A stretch of 64,000 bases of DNA from DASREM01 sp035652095 (GCA_035652095.1 DASREM010000031.1:1-64000); one strand, 5' to 3'. Positions 31,961-41,117 are shown, numbered from the stretch's first letter. Numbers and translations are program-made. Notes: generated by a model from the letters alone, not told the origin.

Positions 31961-33573
31961 ATATGCGACGGGTGTTTCCTGCCGTGATGGTCGCGCTCCT
32001 CGCGAGCCTGACCTCTGCGCACGCAGCCGCGCAGCCTACGGATATGTTCAGCATCAGCGGCACGGTGGTGAATGCGAAGGAAGGTGGTCCATTAAGTAAG
32101 GTGCGGTTGGTGGTCTCGGATGTAAGGAATTCGGAAAACCTGCAATCGTTGCTGACCGGTGAAGATGGCCGCTTCAAATTTCGAGTGCGCGCCGGCAAAT
32201 ATTCGCTCCAAGCCGCCAAGCGAGGATACATCTCGTCCGCTTACAACCAACATGAGCAGTACTCGACCGCGATCGTTGCGGGTGCCGGCTTGAACAGCGA
32301 GAATCTGAAATTCCGGATGTCGCCGGCGGCGGTGCTGTCTGGCAAAGTGCTCGACGATGCTGGAGATCCGGTGCGTGACGCGTCCATCACCCTGTACCGG
32401 GAAGATCACCGTTCGGGGGTAAGCCGGATCCGGACGTTCCGCAAGTCCAAAACAGACGATCAGGGATACTACGAATTCACGCCGCTTGAGGATGGTACAT
32501 ACTTCATTTCGGCCATGGCGACGCCCTGGTATGCGTTTCGTCCGTCGCGTGGCGAGGGAAAAATTGAAGGTGCGGACGAGAACCCGTCTCTGGATGTGGC
32601 CTATCCCATCACTTTTTACGCGGGCGCAACTGAATCCGACGAGGCGACACCGATCCCGATTCGCGGAGGGGACCGTCTTGACGTGGACATTCACCTTGCG
32701 CCGGTGCCGGCGCTGCATTTTGTGTTTCACGTGGACGGCGATCCTACGCGCGCATTCCAAACACCTGTTCTGCAAAAACCGGTATTTGACGGATTTGATT
32801 ACGTTCAGAGTGGGGACGTGCGCATGCTCTCGCCGGGCACCTACGAGAGCGCCGGTGTTGCTGCAGGTCGGTACGTGATAGGCACGCAGGGCGGCGAGGG
32901 GCGGGATTCTGAAATTGAATTGGCGAACGATGGCCAGGAGATCGAGAATGCGCCGCAAACTCCTGCCGTAGAAGTGAGAGCTAGCGTGCAAGTAGCGGGG
33001 GAAAACGTGCTGCCGGCCAAACTTGAACTCGCGCTCAGAAACAGCAATCAAAAACTGGCAGCATGGAGCTCTGTGGACGAGAAGGGAAATGCCAGCTTCG
33101 CGGTAGTCCCGGGAAGATACGTGGTGTTGGCCGGCTCTCCAGGTAAAGCTTATTCCGTGGCCCGGATCAGCTTTGGCGGAGTCCAGACAGCGGGGCGCTT
33201 GATCAACGTTCCGACGGCTTCCACACTGAACTTATCTTTGACGCTGGTGGGTGGAGCGGTCACCGTGGAGGGTGTCGCGAAACGCGCATCTCAGCCCGTG
33301 CCCGGGGCAATGATCGTACTGATTCCCAAGGATCCTGAGACCGACAAAGACATGTTCCGTCGTGACCAGAGCGATTCCGATGGCAGTTTCGCCCTGCAGG
33401 GTGTGATCCCGGGAACGTATACCATCATTGCCATCGAAGATGGCTGGGACTTGGATTGGGCCAAGCCCGGAGTCATCGCCGGCTACGGGCGAAACGGAAG
33501 ATCAGTCACCATCGGCAGCCAGGAAACTGGAACGCTGAAACTGAAGCAGCCGATCGAGGTGCAGCCGAAGTAG
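31957..33573 (+). CDS. Secreted carboxypeptidase-regulatory-like protein, second of the pair
   Basis: The ATG overlaps the preceding stop (ATGA at 31957-31960). The 538-aa product has a signal peptide (RRVFPAVMVALLASLTSAHAAAQ) and at least three carboxypeptidase-regulatory beta-sandwich units. These are FSISGTVVNAKEGGPLSKVRLVVSD...DGRFKFRVRAGKYSLQAAKRGY, LSGKVLDDAGDPVRDASITLYRED...DQGYYEFTPLEDGTYFISAMATPWY, and VTVEGVAKRASQPVPGAMIVLIPKD...SDGSFALQGVIPGTYTIIAIEDGW. It is a structural or ligand-binding exoprotein, without catalytic motifs. Confidence 0.82.
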   Translation: MNMRRVFPAVMVALLASLTSAHAAAQPTDMFSISGTVVNAKEGGPLSKVRLVVSDVRNSENLQSLLTGEDGRFKFRVRAGKYSLQAAKRGYISSAYNQHEQYSTAIVAGAGLNSENLKFRMSPAAVLSGKVLDDAGDPVRDASITLYREDHRSGVSRIRTFRKSKTDDQGYYEFTPLEDGTYFISAMATPWYAFRPSRGEGKIEGADENPSLDVAYPITFYAGATESDEATPIPIRGGDRLDVDIHLAPVPALHFVFHVDGDPTRAFQTPVLQKPVFDGFDYVQSGDVRMLSPGTYESAGVAAGRYVIGTQGGEGRDSEIELANDGQEIENAPQTPAVEVRASVQVAGENVLPAKLELALRNSNQKLAAWSSVDEKGNASFAVVPGRYVVLAGSPGKAYSVARISFGGVQTAGRLINVPTASTLNLSLTLVGGAVTVEGVAKRASQPVPGAMIVLIPKDPETDKDMFRRDQSDSDGSFALQGVIPGTYTIIAIEDGWDLDWAKPGVIAGYGRNGRSVTIGSQETGTLKLKQPIEVQPK

Positions 33574-33588
33574 GAGTTTACCGATTAT

Positions 33589-34785
33589 CTACACCGGCAC
33601 TGCTGTTTTCCTCTCCGGATTGAAGAACGGCAGCTTTACCACTTTCACTCCGACCTTCTGGCGGACGGCTTCAATCGTGATCTCCATCTGCAGTTTGTTG
33701 CCGATCTTCGCCTGCGCCGTATCCACACTGGCCAGCGCGATCAATTTCTTCAACAGAGGAGAGAACGCGGTCGTCGTGGCCTTCCCGACCTGCTTATCGC
33801 CCGCATAAATTGGCACCGCAACCCGCGAGGCCTGCGTCGGCGCGGCCGGGGTCAGGCCGAACCTTTCGTGCAGCTCTTCGACTTCGACCCAGTCCACCTC
33901 GAGCCCAACCAACTGACGCGGCACTTCATTTTTCTGATCTCGCGCCAGCGCGGTCTTGCCGACAAAATTGTCTTTATCGAGATGGACCATCTTCCCGAAG
34001 CCCAACTCGTACGGCGAATACTTCTGCGACGGAATCAGCGCCTTCTTGCTGCTCATGTAATCCACTTCGATCAGCAGCAGTCCGGCCTCAACTCGCGCCA
34101 CATCCAGCGCCAGCATTCCGGCGGCATGAATATCAAACTGTTTGCCCTTGGCCATCAACGCGTCCCAGACCTTGACGGCATCGTTCCATGGCACCCAGAT
34201 CTCATATCCCAGGTCCCCGGTGTAACCGGTCCGGGAAATGTCCACTGGAACGCCGGCGATTTTGCCGCTGGTCATGCGGAAATACTTCATGTTGGTGATG
34301 TCGGCATCCGCGACCGCCTTCAGCAGCTTCGCCGAGGTCGGGCCCTGCAAGGCCAGCGCCGCCGTCTTCTCCGAGATATCTTCGACCTGCACATCCATAT
34401 TCAGGCCGTTCTGCCGGAACCAGCGCAGGCTCGGGTCGGCCGCCGTCCACCGGTACTTGTTCTCTTCCAGCCGCGTAATCGTTCCGTCGTCAATGACCTT
34501 GCCCTGTTCATCGCACCAGCAGCAATAAATCACCTGCCCGACCTTGACCTTGTTGATGTCACGGGTAATGACACGGTTCACCAGCTTGGTCGCGTCTTTC
34601 CCCGTAATCAGGTACTTGTACAACGGCGTGATATCGATCAGTGCGCAGGCATTGCGAATGGCGTTGTACTCGTGCTCGTGATGAACTTCGTACACGCTGA
34701 CGGTGTAGTATCCCGACCACTCGCGGTAATTCAGGCTGTGGCAGAGCGCGAACGTTCTCTCGTGAAACGCGGTTCCAACTGGCAC
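33589..34785 (-). CDS. GcvT-family aminomethyltransferase (folate-binding)
   Basis: This 398-aa protein has a GTG start. It has the GcvT/YgfZ fold: YNAIRNACALIDITPLYKYLITGKDATKLVNRVITRDINKVKVGQVIYCCWCDEQGKVIDDGTITRLEENKY, ALQGPTSAKLL, ISRTGYTGDLGYEIWVP, a folate-contacting DVARVEAGLLLIEVDY, and a C-terminal VGKATTTAFSPLLKKLIALASVD. True glycine-cleavage gcvT usually adjoins gcvH and gcvP, which are absent. The divergent neighbours are two FAD oxidoreductases and purU. I infer transfer of a one-carbon unit from an N-methyl or aminomethyl substrate to tetrahydrofolate. gcvT proper remains possible. Confidence 0.85.
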   Translation of the reverse strand: MPVGTAFHERTFALCHSLNYREWSGYYTVSVYEVHHEHEYNAIRNACALIDITPLYKYLITGKDATKLVNRVITRDINKVKVGQVIYCCWCDEQGKVIDDGTITRLEENKYRWTAADPSLRWFRQNGLNMDVQVEDISEKTAALALQGPTSAKLLKAVADADITNMKYFRMTSGKIAGVPVDISRTGYTGDLGYEIWVPWNDAVKVWDALMAKGKQFDIHAAGMLALDVARVEAGLLLIEVDYMSSKKALIPSQKYSPYELGFGKMVHLDKDNFVGKTALARDQKNEVPRQLVGLEVDWVEVEELHERFGLTPAAPTQASRVAVPIYAGDKQVGKATTTAFSPLLKKLIALASVDTAQAKIGNKLQMEITIEAVRQKVGVKVVKLPFFNPERKTAVPV

Positions 34786-35101
34786 GGCAGTACCTCGGGA
34801 AGTTGAATTCCTTCGTGAAACTTAGTGTCCTTGGTGGTTTGAAACGAAAAACTTCGGACCCCGGATTATATGCAGGCCAGCCGCGCGTCAGCAACTTGAC
34901 TGGAAGTCAAAGCCGGGCGCAATCTTGCAGACAAACCGCGTACTTCCCGGTAGAATGGCAAGTCATTTCCTCAGCTCATGTCACGAATTCTGATAGCGTG
35001 GAGCGTTCTTCCCAGCGGCCTCTGATCGCGTTCGCGCCACTCTGCGCGTTGTACTCGTCCGAACCCACAACAGAAAGCTGATAGCTAGGGGCTAAAAGCG
35101 A
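34786..35101. other. Divergent intergenic region (316 bp) with a dispersed repeat
   Basis: It must hold the promoters of the gcvT-like gene (minus) and of the FAD-oxidoreductase operon (plus). At 34810-34843 lies one copy of the dispersed repeat (CCTTCGTGAAACTTAGTGTC then CTTGGTGGTT). At 35074-35100 lies an AGCTGATAGCTAGGGGCTAAAAGC run. No riboswitch-like structure is recognised. Confidence 0.4.
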
Positions 35102-36694
35102 ATGGCTACTAAATACGACGTCATCGTCATCGGCGGAGGCCACAACGGCCTTACTAATGCCGCCTACCTCGCCAAAGGCGGGAAGAAAGTTCTGGTCCTC
35201 GAGCGCCGCCACGTGCTCGGAGGCGCGGCCGTGACCGAAGAGGTCTTTCCCGGATTCAAGTTCTCGGTGTGCTCGTACGTCGTCTCGCTGTTGCGGCCCG
35301 AGATCATTCGCGACCTCGACCTGCCGCGGCACGGCCTGGAAATCCTTCCGCTCGACGGCACATTTACGCCCATGCCGAACGGCGACTATCTCTGGCGGGT
35401 GAACGATCACGGCAAGACCCATCGCGAAATCGCGCGCCATTCCAAGCTCGACGCCGAGGCTTACGACGAATTCGGCAAAGCCATGCAGGCCATGTGCCGC
35501 TTTGTGAAGCCGATCCTCAGCATGGTGCCGCCCGATCCTTCAACCCTGAACCCGCGCGAACTGATGAAGCTGCTGTTCATCGGCAAGCGCTTCCAGGGCA
35601 TGACCAGCGACGATAAGTACAACCAGGTCCAGCTGATGACCATGAGCGCGATCGACTTCCTCGATCAGTGGTTCGAGACCGACGTGCTCAAGGCGACTAT
35701 GTCCGCCTCCGGCATCATCGGAACTTTTCTCGGCGTGCGCTCTCCGGGAACCGCCTACGTGCTGCTCCATCACTACATGGGAGAGATCGACGGCGCTTTC
35801 CGATCCTGGGGATTCGCTCGCGGCGGCACCGGAGCCATCTCCAATGCGATTGCCGATGCGGCCCGCGAGGCTGGCGTCGAGATCCGCACCAAGGCCGGAA
35901 TTTCCCAGATCATCGTGAAAGGCGGCCGTGCAAAAGGTGTCGTTCTTGAAAATGGCGATGAAGTGTACGCCGACGTGATCTCGTCGAGCGTTGATCCGCG
36001 TCTGACCTTCACCCGCTTCATCGAAAGCAATCATCTGCCCGGCGAATTCCTCGAGGAAGTGAACCGCTACAAGTACCGCGGCTCTTCAGGGAAAGTAAAT
36101 CTTGCGCTCGACGCGCTTCCAAACTTCAAGTGCATGCCCGGAGAAGGCGCTCACCTGCGCGGCGCAATCTCGATTTCGCCCAGCGTCGAATACATGGAGC
36201 GCGCCTACGACGACGCCAAGTACGGCAACTTCTCGCGCCGCCCCTACATTGACATGGTCATCCCCACTTTGACCGACCCCTCTGTGGCGCCGGCAGGGAA
36301 GCACATCATGTCCTGCTTCGTGCAGTACGCCCCGTACAAGCTGCGCCCTGGCTTGAACTGGGACGACCAGAAGGAAGCTTTCGGCGACAACGTCATCAAC
36401 ACCATCGCCGAATACGCGCCCAATATCAAAGACATCATCCTGCACCGCCAGGTGGTCACGCCGCTCGATCTCGAACGCGAGTGGGGGCTGAGCGAAGGCA
36501 ATATCTTCCAGGGCGAGCTCTCGCTCGAACAACTCTTCTTCCTCCGTCCCGTGCCCGGATGGGCGCAGTACCGCACTCCCATCAAGAACCTCTACATGTG
36601 CGGATCGGCGACGCATCCCGGCGGCGGCATCATGGGCGCCAACGGACGCCTGGCCGCGCTCGAGATTCTGAAAGACGTGAAGGGGGCTGCCTAA
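35102..36694 (+). CDS. PYROXD2-like FAD-dependent oxidoreductase, copy 1
   Basis: This 530-aa protein resembles phytoene desaturases and amine oxidases. An N-terminal FAD-binding motif VIVIGGGHNGLTNAAYLAKGGKKVLVLERR (6-35) is followed by GGAAVTEEVFPGFKFS. A mid-domain has GFARGGTGAISNAIADAAREAGVEIRTKAGISQI, and the C-terminal FAD motif is LYMCGSATHPGGGIMGANGRLAALEIL. This pattern fits the PYROXD2/CrtI-like group rather than carotenoid enzymes, and no carotenoid genes are nearby. It is the first gene of a FAD-FAD-purU operon. Confidence 0.85.
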   Translation: MATKYDVIVIGGGHNGLTNAAYLAKGGKKVLVLERRHVLGGAAVTEEVFPGFKFSVCSYVVSLLRPEIIRDLDLPRHGLEILPLDGTFTPMPNGDYLWRVNDHGKTHREIARHSKLDAEAYDEFGKAMQAMCRFVKPILSMVPPDPSTLNPRELMKLLFIGKRFQGMTSDDKYNQVQLMTMSAIDFLDQWFETDVLKATMSASGIIGTFLGVRSPGTAYVLLHHYMGEIDGAFRSWGFARGGTGAISNAIADAAREAGVEIRTKAGISQIIVKGGRAKGVVLENGDEVYADVISSSVDPRLTFTRFIESNHLPGEFLEEVNRYKYRGSSGKVNLALDALPNFKCMPGEGAHLRGAISISPSVEYMERAYDDAKYGNFSRRPYIDMVIPTLTDPSVAPAGKHIMSCFVQYAPYKLRPGLNWDDQKEAFGDNVINTIAEYAPNIKDIILHRQVVTPLDLEREWGLSEGNIFQGELSLEQLFFLRPVPGWAQYRTPIKNLYMCGSATHPGGGIMGANGRLAALEILKDVKGAA

Positions 36695-38278
36695 ATGGCT
36701 GAGACTCGCGATGTCGTCATCATCGGTGGCGGTCACAACGGCCTCGTCACCGCCTTCTATCTCGCCAAGGCCGGGTTTAAGCCGCTGGTGCTGGAGCGCC
36801 GCCCCCAACCCGGAGGCGCGGCCATCACTGAAGAGTTTCATCCCGGATTCCGCTGCTCCACCCTCGCCCACGCTGCCGGACCGATCCGTCCCGACATCGC
36901 TCGTGACATGTCTCTCGAGCAACATGGCCTGAAGTGGATCACGCCAGAAGTCGGTACGGTCGCATTGTCGCCGGATGGACGCGCAATCATCCTCTACAAC
37001 GATGAGAAGCGTGCCGCGCAGGAGATCGCCAAGTTCTCTCAGAAAGATGCCGGCAAATATTTAGAGCTTCAGCAGTCGCTGGAGAAGATCGGCAAAGTAA
37101 TCGGCGATGCCCTCACGCTCGCGCCTCCCAGCATCGACAATCCCAGCAAAGGCGATCTCTGGGGAATGCTGCAGACCGGACGCTCCATCCGCAAGCTCGG
37201 CAAGAAGAACATGTACCGCCTGCTCCGCTGGGGGCCGATGGCGGTAGCCGATCTCGTCTCGGAATTTTTCGAAACGGAGTTGCTGCGCGCGACGGTGGCC
37301 GCTCGCGGCATCTTCGGAACCTTTCTCGGCCCCTGGTCCGCGGGTAGCAGCCTGGTGCTCTTGATTCGCGGCTCAGGCGATGCTCATCCCGCAGGCTCCG
37401 CCAACTTCGCCCAGGGAGGCATGGGAGCCATCACGCAAGCCATGGCTTCGGCCGCGCAGAAAGCCGGCGCCGAGATTCGTAGCGGCGCCGAAGTAATCGA
37501 AGTCCGCGTGAAAGACGGGGTTGCCACCGGCGTGATCCTCTCGAATGGCGAGGAAATTTCCGCCAAGGCTGTCATCTCCAATGCCGATCCCAAGCGCACG
37601 CTGCTGAAGCTCGTCGATCCTACGCACCTGTCGCCCGACTTTGTCATGAAGCTCCAGCACTACCGCATGCCGGGCACGGTGGCGAAAGTGAATCTCGCGT
37701 TGTCTGGGCTGCCGAAGTTCAATGGACTCGATGGAAGCCCCGCAGCTCTTGCCGGCCGCATTCATATCGGGCCTGAGATCGACTACCTGGAGCGCGCCTT
37801 CGACGAATCCAAGTACGGCAGCTTCAGCAAGCAGCCGTATCTGGAAGTTGCAATACCCTCGATCAGCGATCCGTCGCTGGCGCCTTCAGGGCAGCATGTA
37901 ATGTCCATCTACATGCAATACGCGCCGTTCAAGCTGAAGAACAGCGATTGGGAGAGCCAGCGCGTAGCTCTCGGCGACACCGTGGTCAAGACCCTTGCGC
38001 AGTATGCGCCGAACCTGCCGTCGTTGATCCTGAGTCACCAGATCATCACGCCGCAAGACCTGGAAGACACTTACGGCCTGACGGGCGGTCACATCTTTCA
38101 CGGAGAGCTTGCCCTCGACCAGTTCTTCACCATGCGCCCGTTGTTAGATTGGGCGCGATACAACACCCCGATCGCAAACCTGTATCTCTGCGGATCGGGC
38201 ACGCATCCCGGCGCAGGCCTGACCGGAGGCTCAGGAGCCAACGCCGCAAAAGAAATCCTGAAGCAGTTAAAAAGATAG
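36695..38278 (+). CDS. PYROXD2-like FAD-dependent oxidoreductase, copy 2
   Basis: The ATG directly follows the stop of copy 1 (TAAATG), so the two are translationally coupled. The 527-aa product has the same architecture: VVIIGGGHNGLVTAFYLAKAGFKPLVLERR, GGAAITEEFHPGFRCS, NFAQGGMGAITQAMASAAQKAGAEIRSGAEVIEV, and a C-terminal LYLCGSGTHPGAGLTGGSGANAAKEILK. The two copies are clearly paralogous but diverged throughout, so this is an old duplication. A heterodimeric oxidase or dehydrogenase is possible. The substrate is unknown. Confidence 0.85.
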   Translation: MAETRDVVIIGGGHNGLVTAFYLAKAGFKPLVLERRPQPGGAAITEEFHPGFRCSTLAHAAGPIRPDIARDMSLEQHGLKWITPEVGTVALSPDGRAIILYNDEKRAAQEIAKFSQKDAGKYLELQQSLEKIGKVIGDALTLAPPSIDNPSKGDLWGMLQTGRSIRKLGKKNMYRLLRWGPMAVADLVSEFFETELLRATVAARGIFGTFLGPWSAGSSLVLLIRGSGDAHPAGSANFAQGGMGAITQAMASAAQKAGAEIRSGAEVIEVRVKDGVATGVILSNGEEISAKAVISNADPKRTLLKLVDPTHLSPDFVMKLQHYRMPGTVAKVNLALSGLPKFNGLDGSPAALAGRIHIGPEIDYLERAFDESKYGSFSKQPYLEVAIPSISDPSLAPSGQHVMSIYMQYAPFKLKNSDWESQRVALGDTVVKTLAQYAPNLPSLILSHQIITPQDLEDTYGLTGGHIFHGELALDQFFTMRPLLDWARYNTPIANLYLCGSGTHPGAGLTGGSGANAAKEILKQLKR

Positions 38279-38283
38279 CTGTT

Positions 38284-38325
38284 GATTCCTTCGTGTAACT
38301 TAGTGTCCTTGGTGGTTGATTTTTG
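38284..38325. repeat. Dispersed repeat copy between the FAD pair and purU
   Basis: TTCCTTCGTGTAACTTAGTG then TCCTTGGTGGTTGA. It is the same unit and orientation as 34810-34843. Confidence 0.6.
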
Positions 38326-38351
38326 TTAGTCAGCGCACTCTGTGATTAGCC

Positions 38352-39206
38352 ATGAAAAACTCAGCCATCCTGCTAATCAGCTGCCCGGACCAGAAGGGAA
38401 TCGTCGCCACGATCTCTGACTTCGTTTTCCGGCATAACGGCAACATCCTTCATGCCGATGAGCACGCGGACGAGAACTTGCAGCTCTTCCTGATGCGAGT
38501 TGAGTTCGATCCCACCGGCTTCGACATCTCATCCGCGGAGTTCAGCAGGCACTTCACCCCGATCGCCACGAAATTCAACATGCAGTGGCGGCTGGCACAG
38601 TCCAGTTACCGCCCCAGGATGGCCATCCTGGTTTCGAAGTACGACCACTGCTTAGTGGACCTGCTCTACCGCCACAAAAGTGGAGAGCTTGCCTGCGAAA
38701 TTCCCATCATCATCTCCAACCACCCCGATAACCAGTCCATCGCCGACTTCTATCGCATCCCGTATGTTACGGTACCGGTCCCGAAAGACAACAAACGTGA
38801 TGCAGAACAAAAGATCCTCGCTTTGCTGCGCCAGCACAGCCCGGACTTCATCGTGCTGGCCCGCTACATGCAGATCCTGTCGAATGAATTTGTGAACGAG
38901 TACCCGCACCGCATCATCAATATTCACCACTCGTTTCTTCCCGCCTTCATCGGCGCCAAGCCCTATCATCAGGCGTTCGCGCGCGGGGTCAAGCTGATCG
39001 GGGCCACCAGCCACTACGTCACCGAAGTCCTCGACGACGGCCCGATCATCGAACAGGACGTAGTCCGCATCTCGCACCGCGACTCGCTCGACGACTTACT
39101 GCAAAAAGGCCGCGATTTAGAGAAAGTCGTACTTTCCCGCGGTGTCCGCTGGCACATCGAGAATCGAGTATTGTTGTATGGAAATAAGACCGTGGTATTC
39201 GATTAA
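38352..39206 (+). CDS. purU: Formyltetrahydrofolate deformylase
   Basis: This 284-aa protein has an N-terminal ACT domain (AILLISCPDQKGIVATISDFVFRHNGNILHADEHAD) and a C-terminal formyltransferase-fold domain. The latter has RMAILVSKYDHCLVDLLYRHKSGEL, IIISNHPDNQS, the catalytic Asn/His/Asp set in IINIHHSFLPAFIGAKPYHQAFARGVKLIGATSHYVTEVLDDGPIIEQD. It hydrolyses 10-formyl-THF to formate and free THF. Elsewhere purU often travels with folate-dependent demethylation genes, where it regenerates THF. Here it follows two FAD oxidoreductases and a divergent GcvT-like gene. Confidence 0.95.
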   Translation: MKNSAILLISCPDQKGIVATISDFVFRHNGNILHADEHADENLQLFLMRVEFDPTGFDISSAEFSRHFTPIATKFNMQWRLAQSSYRPRMAILVSKYDHCLVDLLYRHKSGELACEIPIIISNHPDNQSIADFYRIPYVTVPVPKDNKRDAEQKILALLRQHSPDFIVLARYMQILSNEFVNEYPHRIINIHHSFLPAFIGAKPYHQAFARGVKLIGATSHYVTEVLDDGPIIEQDVVRISHRDSLDDLLQKGRDLEKVVLSRGVRWHIENRVLLYGNKTVVFD

Positions 39207-39347
39207 AAGCGCCAGACCTACCTCACCCGCGCGGAAAGCGCATGAGTAGTAACTTTGGTGCTTCACCCTCAAGTCACTTGTCCCTCCCGTTCCATTCTCT
39301 TTACTATCGGTACTCCTCCATTAGTACATCCCGGCAGGAGCGAGGCT

Positions 39348-40826
39348 TTGGTCGAAGACCCGAAGTGGGAGCTTGCCATTTTGGCTACGGTGCAGGGCTT
39401 CTACGAGAAGCTTCTGCAAAGCTCAATTGGCGGAGAAGTGCCTGTCCCGCAAGGACTTGAGGCAATCTCACTGCAGGATGACGGGGATGTTCTCGAAACC
39501 CTGGCCCGCATGCGCCGCTGGCTTCGCCTCCTGGATTTAGCCATCACTCCGGCCATGATGCGCCAGGCTCTCACCGAAGATACCGACCCCGAGATTGCGG
39601 AAGCGGTCCTGCGTTACCTGATTCGCACTAAGGACGTTAGCAACTCGCGGCGCGACAAGGCCGACCTGGTCGCAACCTTCTTATATCGGCATCCCCGCGT
39701 GCCGGGGCAGTGGGACCGCCGTGGCTACGGCCTCGATGGTTCACTTCCTCTCTCTCCCTTCGAAATCGCGTTGATTGAAATTCTCGCCGACACCGACGTA
39801 CCGTCGCTTCCCGAAGAGCATGTGCAGCAGCTTCGCCGCATCGGTCCGCTCCAGCAGGAGGCCGATGCCTTCACTGACTTCAACGCGCTGCTCGATTCCG
39901 GAATCATCGAGCGGGTTCGCGAACTCAAGCAGTCGCTCGACCTCTCGTTCTATCATCCCGGCGTGCTGGCGGCGATCGCGCCCTACAATGCCGCCTTCGG
40001 CCGGAAGTTCGACGAGCTGTTCCTGGCCGCCACCTCCGAGATAAGAAATTTCGCGCATGAACTCGAAGAGCAGGGCGGCAGCATCCTGGGCAATGTAGAC
40101 GGCACCGATGTCACGGTCGAACATGTGGCAACGCTCAAAGAGACGGAACTGCTCAAAATTGATTACAGCGGCGCGCTCGACAAGTTCCGCCGCGTTTCCA
40201 AGCTGAAGAAGGCGCTGGAGCGGCGTCCTCCGGTCCGTCGCCAGCAGGCGGTTGTGCGCCCGGTTCATGCTGTCGGCGGTGGCGCGGCCGCTGCTCCGGC
40301 ACTGTCACGGCGCCAGGCCCTTGACCTTGCTGTAGCGCGGGCCGCCATCACTCCCGCGCAGGTCACGGCCGAAGAGACCAAGCTCAGACAAGTAGAAGAA
40401 TCGATTCGCGTCTTTGTCCGTGTGGCCGATCCGAAATTTCGCCAGGTCGTGCCCATGCGTTTCTTCAACCTGACCCTCACTCCTCAGGAAGTGGAAGCCT
40501 ACTGCGCCGATTATCTACAGGAAAAAAGCCTGCGCGCAGGGGTGGGCCGGGTGCTGTTGCGGATCGTCGCCGCAGTCGCGCGCATGATGACGGAGTTCGA
40601 AGAGGCCAAGAGAAACGAGAATTCCGCTTCACTGTGGAAGCTTCACGCGGACTCGCTGGTAGTGCTGCTGGAGATTGCGCGCGCCTTGTCCGACAACGCC
40701 ACCCGGGTCAGGAACCTGGCCCATCAGCACAACAACCCCACGCATGTCGAAGCCATTCAGCGTTCGCTTGAAAAACTGAATGAACGCTGTGAACTGGTGG
40801 CGAGAACGCTTTCCCGCGTCAGCTGA
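39348..40826 (+). CDS. Uncharacterised 492-aa cytosolic protein
   Basis: I start at TTG 39348, which has AGGAG 8 bases upstream. The longer frame to 39255 has no Shine-Dalgarno. The product has no signal or membrane segment and looks largely helical: WELAILATVQGFYEKLLQSSIGGEVPVPQGLEAISLQDD, MRQALTEDTDPEIAEAVLRYLIRTKDVSNSRRDKADLVATFLYRHPRVPGQWDRRGY. An Arg/Ala-rich linker lies near 300-340, and a helical C-terminus ends HNNPTHVEAIQRSLEKLNERCELVARTLSRVS. I recognise no family. The conserved-looking LVATFLYRHPR patch and the length suggest a lineage-specific core protein. Confidence 0.7.
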   Translation: MVEDPKWELAILATVQGFYEKLLQSSIGGEVPVPQGLEAISLQDDGDVLETLARMRRWLRLLDLAITPAMMRQALTEDTDPEIAEAVLRYLIRTKDVSNSRRDKADLVATFLYRHPRVPGQWDRRGYGLDGSLPLSPFEIALIEILADTDVPSLPEEHVQQLRRIGPLQQEADAFTDFNALLDSGIIERVRELKQSLDLSFYHPGVLAAIAPYNAAFGRKFDELFLAATSEIRNFAHELEEQGGSILGNVDGTDVTVEHVATLKETELLKIDYSGALDKFRRVSKLKKALERRPPVRRQQAVVRPVHAVGGGAAAAPALSRRQALDLAVARAAITPAQVTAEETKLRQVEESIRVFVRVADPKFRQVVPMRFFNLTLTPQEVEAYCADYLQEKSLRAGVGRVLLRIVAAVARMMTEFEEAKRNENSASLWKLHADSLVVLLEIARALSDNATRVRNLAHQHNNPTHVEAIQRSLEKLNERCELVARTLSRVS

Positions 40827-41117
40827 TCAACCCGCGCGTTTGCGCATGTAGCTTCGCAGGGCCAGCCTTTCCAGCTCAGGGTCGGCGCAGATGCGGCACC
40901 ACTCCTCTCCGAAGCCGGGCTGGACGTTGAGCCCGCAGCGGCAGCGGTGAAGTACATCGCCCCGGCTGTTGTAGGTGTGCACCCGTAAGCCGTGCAGTGT
41001 CTGCTCATGACATTGGCGCCGCCGGAGCGTCTGGGCGGTCTCCTTGCGGCCATTCACCAGTATCAGCACCACCATGGTGATGGTCATCGCAATCAGTGCG
41101 ACCATGAGCTCGATCAT
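40827..41117 (-). CDS. Small membrane protein with cytosolic cysteine cluster
   Basis: This 96-aa protein has one N-terminal membrane segment (MIELMVALIAMTITMVVLILV). A basic linker and a Cys-rich domain follow (HRCRCGLNVQPGFGEEWCRICADPE), with a CxC/CxxC pattern that could bind zinc. The C-terminus is basic. Convergent with the 492-aa gene (adjacent stops), it is divergent from the next gene. No family is recognised. Confidence 0.6.
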   Translation of the reverse strand: MIELMVALIAMTITMVVLILVNGRKETAQTLRRRQCHEQTLHGLRVHTYNSRGDVLHRCRCGLNVQPGFGEEWCRICADPELERLALRSYMRKRAG

